Shown: positions 5,157-8,179 of the stretch, in pieces
Position numbering within the stretch: position 1 is the first letter of the stretch
Layout: each line of letters begins with the position of its first letter
Assembly (NCBI GenBank): GCA_019422005.1
Contig: JAHZEF010000067.1
Span: forward strand, 1-8,179
DNA: 8,179 nt
DNA from: Clostridiales bacterium
Lineage (GTDB): Bacteria; Bacillota; Clostridia; Oscillospirales; Oscillospiraceae
Direction: 5' to 3'
Notes under the pieces: generated by a model
Told to the model about the DNA's origin: nothing
What the model saw: only the letters and a program-made list of their open reading frames with translations
Database searches by the model: none
Made by a program: the position numbers and the translations under genes

Positions 5157-6245
5157 ATGAAAGACAGAACCATCCGCATCCTGTACGGAACCGACGGCCG
5201 CGCCATGGCGCGGCAGCTGCTGGAAGCGGCGGACGCCGCCTCCGGCATCCCTCCCGGCGCCGGTATTCTGCTCAAGCCGAACCTTGCCGTGGCACGGCCG
5301 CCGGAGGAGGGCGCCACCACGCATACGGAAATTGTGGAAGGCGTGATCCAATACCTGCAGGAGGCCGGATTCCGGCAAATTGCCATTGCAGAGAGCTCCT
5401 GGATCGGCGACAGCACCCGCCGCGCTTTTCAGGCAACGGGGCTGGACCGTCTGGCGGAGCGCTGCGGCGTGGAGCTTCTGGATCTGAAAACAGACGACAC
5501 TGTCCGCGTGGATACGCCGATCGGCCCCATACGGGTCTGCCGGCGGCCGCTGGAAGCCGGGTTCCTCATCAACCTGCCCGTGCTCAAGGGGCATTGCCAG
5601 ACGGTTATGACCTGCGCGCTGAAAAACGGCAAGGGCTGCCTGCCGGACAGCGAAAAGCGCCGCTTCCATCTGCTGGGGCTCATGAAGCCCATCGCCGCCC
5701 TGGCCGCCGTGCTTCGGCCGGATCTGACCCTGGTGGACAGCCTCTGCGGCGACCTGAACTTTGAAGAGGGCGGAAACCCGGTACAGACAAACCGCCTGCT
5801 GCTGGGAGCCGATCCGGTGCAGCTGGACGCCTACTGCTGCGAGCTGCTGGGCATCCGGCCGGAGGATGTGGGGTACCTGCCTCTGGCGGAGCAATACGGC
5901 GCAGGCCGCATGGCATGGCGCCCGGAAGAGATCCTGGAGCTCAACGCCCCATGCCCCGCCGGCAGCGGCCGGGCGGACGGCCGTCTGGTTCGGAGCCTCA
6001 CCCGGTCTGTCGCCCAGGACGCCGCATGCTCGGCATGCTTCGGCAGCCTGGTCCGCGCGCTGTACCGGTACCGGGAGCAGACCGGCCGCGACTATACCGG
6101 CGCCATCTCCATCGGCCAGGGCTTTCGCGGAAAACTGCCCGCCGGCCTGGGAATCGGCCGGTGCTGCCAGGGGGCCCGGCGCTGCGTCGGCGGCTGTCCG
6201 CCCACGGCGGCGGCCATTCTCAAGGAACTGCAGCACGGCCAATAA
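5157..6245 (+). CDS. DUF362 domain protein with C-terminal cysteine cluster
   Basis: 362 residues. The DUF362 core shows ILLKPNLAV (37-45), TTHTEIVEGVIQYL (54-67), the FLINLPVLKGHCQTVMTCALKN stretch in its middle, and a DPVQLDAYCCELLGI segment. The C-terminal part has CSAC (Cys291, Cys294), then Cys336/Cys337, Cys343 and Cys347 in a GRCC...CVGGCPPT motif. This resembles the terminal Cys-GCPP motif of the family and could bind an iron-sulfur cluster. No signal peptide or membrane segment is evident, so it is probably cytosolic. The reaction is unknown; the family is common in anaerobes and often linked to ferredoxin-like domains. The ATG at 5157 is chosen because AGGGGAG lies at 5145-5151; the open frame extends upstream to 5055 through the promoter. 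It is transcribed divergently from the HTH-desulfoferrodoxin gene, a possible regulator. Confidence 0.85.
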   Translation: MKDRTIRILYGTDGRAMARQLLEAADAASGIPPGAGILLKPNLAVARPPEEGATTHTEIVEGVIQYLQEAGFRQIAIAESSWIGDSTRRAFQATGLDRLAERCGVELLDLKTDDTVRVDTPIGPIRVCRRPLEAGFLINLPVLKGHCQTVMTCALKNGKGCLPDSEKRRFHLLGLMKPIAALAAVLRPDLTLVDSLCGDLNFEEGGNPVQTNRLLLGADPVQLDAYCCELLGIRPEDVGYLPLAEQYGAGRMAWRPEEILELNAPCPAGSGRADGRLVRSLTRSVAQDAACSACFGSLVRALYRYREQTGRDYTGAISIGQGFRGKLPAGLGIGRCCQGARRCVGGCPPTAAAILKELQHGQ

Positions 6246-6266
6246 ACGCCGCGCCGGCAAAATACT

Positions 6267-6298
6267 GCGGAGGGCCGTCCTGCCGGACGGCCCTCCGC
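6267..6298. terminator. Hairpin terminator between convergent genes
   Basis: A 14-bp perfect stem, GCGGAGGGCCGTCC (6267-6280) and GGACGGCCCTCCGC (6285-6298), with a 4-nt loop, lies between the DUF362 stop at 6245 and the SGNH-gene stop at 6306. On the minus strand it is followed by AGTATTTTG, a fair U-tract; on the plus strand the following bases have scattered T residues only. It is therefore likely strongest for the minus-strand operon. Confidence 0.8.
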
Positions 6299-6305
6299 GC
6301 TTCTG

Positions 6306-7328
6306 TCATACGGGCTCCTTTGGCACCAGCGGCCGGGCAGCCAGCGCTTCAAAGTGCGCCAGGCGGCTCTGCCAGAGCTCCCTGTCCTGCCCCGGCTGAG
6401 GCTGCAGGGCCAGTGTTTCCCCGATCCATGCGGCCAGAAACCGGGTAAACTTCTCCGCCCCCGCCGCATTGTAATGCAGCGTATCGTGGAAATCCCGGCT
6501 CTCATCGGCGCCAATCTCCCCGAAATGCGCATTGCAGTCCAGCAGCTGCGCGCCCTCCAGCTCCCGGATCCGCGCCTGCAGCGGCTCCATCTCCTCTGCG
6601 GGGATCCTTCCCAGCGTCGGCGCAACATAGAACACCGGCGTAATCCCGCGCTCCAGGCACAGCCGGTGGATCTCCTCCAGCGCGTCCCAGTTCCGCGCCC
6701 AGTTCTCCCGGTCGCAGACGATCTCCCGGTCATAGATGCCGTCCGTTTCACAGTAGGAGTCCAAATAGGTGTAGCCTGCAAGGGGGTCGGCGTCATATCC
6801 GGCAAACGCGACGCGGAAATCATCCTCCGTCAAGCCGCTCCAGCGGTCGTGATAAAACAGCAGCGGAAACAGCAGCCCCGCTCGGACCTCCGGCTCCGCC
6901 TCCCGGAACGTGGCGCTCAGCCGGTTCCAGCCCCAGGGCATCTGGCCGATATTGGTCTTTGTATAGTTGGTATAGCGGCTGTAAAACATCCCGGTGATCT
7001 CCACAAACACCGCCTGCGGCGACTGCGTACGCAGCGCCTCCTTCAGGTAATACCCGGTCATGGGCATCGTCTGCTCCGGCCCGGCCATCACATAGGAGGC
7101 CAGCCCGGTTTCCTCCCACAGCACAGCGGGAACCACATCGCAGTAGACCAGGGAACTGCCGAGAAACAAAACGTCCACCGAATTCCGTTCCTCCTGCAGG
7201 AACTGCCCCCAGGTGGAACCGAAATCGTGCTGCTTCGGCGTCAGCAGCCGGGTCAGCAGCCCCAGCAGAAGCGCCAGGAGCAATACGCTGGCCGCCAGAG
7301 CCAGCGCTTCTTTTTTGCGGCTTTTCAT
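6306..7328 (-). CDS. Membrane-anchored SGNH/DltD-like protein, partner of the MBOAT acyltransferase
   Basis: 340 residues. A basic N-terminus (KSRKK) and one hydrophobic segment (about 8-29) indicate a signal anchor with the rest outside the membrane. The extracytoplasmic domain has DVLFLGSSLVYCDVVP with the GSS nucleophile motif (57-59) and, near the C-terminus, FHDTLHYNAAGAEKFTRFL with the DxxH pair Asp282/His285. These are the Ser and Asp-His blocks of the SGNH fold in DltD, AlgJ and similar acyltransferase partners. It would complete transfer of an acyl group, probably acetyl, onto a surface polymer after the MBOAT protein moves it across the membrane. The gene starts 13 nt after the MBOAT stop, with AGGAG at 7336-7340, so they form an operon. 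The polymer acceptor cannot be told from the sequence. Confidence 0.82.
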   Translation of the reverse strand: MKSRKKEALALAASVLLLALLLGLLTRLLTPKQHDFGSTWGQFLQEERNSVDVLFLGSSLVYCDVVPAVLWEETGLASYVMAGPEQTMPMTGYYLKEALRTQSPQAVFVEITGMFYSRYTNYTKTNIGQMPWGWNRLSATFREAEPEVRAGLLFPLLFYHDRWSGLTEDDFRVAFAGYDADPLAGYTYLDSYCETDGIYDREIVCDRENWARNWDALEEIHRLCLERGITPVFYVAPTLGRIPAEEMEPLQARIRELEGAQLLDCNAHFGEIGADESRDFHDTLHYNAAGAEKFTRFLAAWIGETLALQPQPGQDRELWQSRLAHFEALAARPLVPKEPV

Positions 7329-7341
7329 GCAGGCGCTCCTT

Positions 7342-8179
7342 TCAGAACTGAAAATACAAAAATTCCTGGGCGTTGTAGCCGGAGCCGTAAGCGCCGAACA
7401 CCGCGACGGCCAGGATCAGGCCAACCCAGACGGCATACCGCAGCCATACCGTGCCGCACAGGCGCTCTGTCAGCCCCTTCCGGCCGCCGGCTGCGTCCAG
7501 CACCAGCAGCACCAGCGTCCCCAGCGCAACGGCCAGCAGGCGCGCACGGCTCAGGCCCAGCGCCGTCAGCCCCAGCGGGAAAATTCCTCCGGCCATGGCG
7601 GCAATCCGGCGGAGGATCAGCATCGCCTGCGGGATAGAGTCCGCGCGGAAAAAAATCCAGGTGATCGTCAGCAGCAGGAAGGTGACGGCAACCTGCACCG
7701 CTTTGACCGTCTTCGCGTTCTCCGGAATGCGAAGCCCGGCCCGCAGGCGGCGGCGGGCCGGCTGCAGCCAGCCCCCCACCACCTGATAAGCGCCGTTCAG
7801 CAGGCCCCAAACCACAAATGTCATGGCCGCGCCGTGCCAGAGCCCGCTGACGGCAAACACAATCAGCACGTTCAGCCCCGTACGGAATCCGCCCCTGCGG
7901 CTTCCGCCCAGCGGGAAATAGAGATAATCCCGGAACCAGCCGGAGAGAGAGATGTGCCAGCGCCTCCAGAACTCCTTGACGGAGCGGGAACAATACGGCG
8001 CGTCAAAATTTTCCAGCAGCCGGATGCCGAACAGGCGGGCGGATCCCACCGCCATATCTGAATAAGCGGAAAAATCGCAGTAAATCTGCAGAGAGTACGC
8101 CACTGCCGCCGCCAGCAGCTGGATGCCGCGGAAGTTCTCCGGCGCGCCGTAGGCGGTGTTGACCAGGATCGCCAGCTGA
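7342..8179 (-). CDS. MBOAT-family O-acyltransferase (AlgI/DltB/PatA-like), 5' end missing
   Basis: The frame is open to the right edge, so only the C-terminal 278 or so residues are seen; full members are about 450-500. Before the in-frame GTG at 8101-8103, coding continues as VNTAYGAPENFRGIQLLAAA, so that codon is not the start. Hallmarks: YSLQIYCDFSAYSDMAVG, ENFDAPYCSRSVKEFWRRWHISLSGW with a conserved histidine (codon 7954-7956), RDYLYFPLGG, and VSGLWHGAAMTFVVWGLLNG with the proposed catalytic histidine (codon 7834-7836). Several transmembrane segments follow. It is a polytopic membrane enzyme moving acyl groups, probably acetyl, across the membrane for O-acylation of a surface polysaccharide or similar polymer, together with the SGNH protein just downstream. 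Confidence 0.92.
   Translation of the reverse strand, partial: QLAILVNTAYGAPENFRGIQLLAAAVAYSLQIYCDFSAYSDMAVGSARLFGIRLLENFDAPYCSRSVKEFWRRWHISLSGWFRDYLYFPLGGSRRGGFRTGLNVLIVFAVSGLWHGAAMTFVVWGLLNGAYQVVGGWLQPARRRLRAGLRIPENAKTVKAVQVAVTFLLLTITWIFFRADSIPQAMLILRRIAAMAGGIFPLGLTALGLSRARLLAVALGTLVLLVLDAAGGRKGLTERLCGTVWLRYAVWVGLILAVAVFGAYGSGYNAQEFLYFQF

Noticed and set aside
5040..6260. A 406-codon open frame on the minus strand
   Set aside because: Antisense to the DUF362 gene, without recognisable domains; it spans the promoter and the end of that gene.
6354..7637. A 427-codon open frame on the plus strand
   Set aside because: Antisense to the SGNH and MBOAT genes, which have clear catalytic motifs; composition typical of a shadow frame.
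8101..8103. GTG as start of the MBOAT gene
   Set aside because: The reading frame continues upstream to the window edge with family-like sequence, so the gene is truncated by the window, not short.

Overview
The window reads like chromosome from a GC-rich anaerobic Firmicute, probably a clostridial gut-type organism such as Oscillospiraceae. The grounds are a perfect CIRCE operator in front of groES-groEL, strong AGGAGG ribosome binding sites, sigma-A type promoters with 17-nt spacers, a desulfoferrodoxin-like protein, and a stomatin/NfeD pair. This placement is inference from gene content, not a database match. No tRNA, rRNA, CRISPR array, insertion sequence or phage gene was seen.

Layout, left to right. 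(1) Positions 1-545, minus strand: the start of groEL, all of groES, and their control region, with a promoter, a CIRCE site and AT-rich tracts upstream. (2) Positions 615-2790, minus strand: a two-gene operon with a THUMP-domain RNA methyltransferase first, then a diacylglycerol/lipid kinase-family gene that overlaps it by ATGA. Its promoter overlaps a tandem 12-bp repeat. (3) Positions 2843-4345, plus strand: a divergent operon of a short NfeD-family membrane protein and a slipin/QmcA-type SPFH protein, ending in a strong hairpin terminator that can work in both directions. (4) Positions 4377-5022, minus strand: an XRE-type helix-turn-helix regulator fused to a complete two-centre desulfoferrodoxin (superoxide reductase) module. 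(5) Positions 5055-6245, plus strand: a DUF362 protein with a C-terminal cysteine cluster, divergent from the regulator. The two predicted promoters sit back to back, with inverted repeats over their -35 and -10 boxes. (6) Positions 6306-8179, minus strand: an SGNH/DltD-like membrane-anchored protein and the C-terminal two thirds or so of an MBOAT acyltransferase, a typical pair for O-acylation of a cell-surface polymer.

The most interesting part is 4377-6245. The regulator carries the ligand pattern of both iron sites of a dx-superoxide reductase but lacks the Glu-Lys pair that normally precedes the first histidine ligand. This suggests a DNA-binding redox or superoxide/iron sensor rather than, or in addition to, an enzyme. 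Its likely target is its own divergent promoter region and the neighbouring DUF362 gene. The other genes are housekeeping or common envelope functions.
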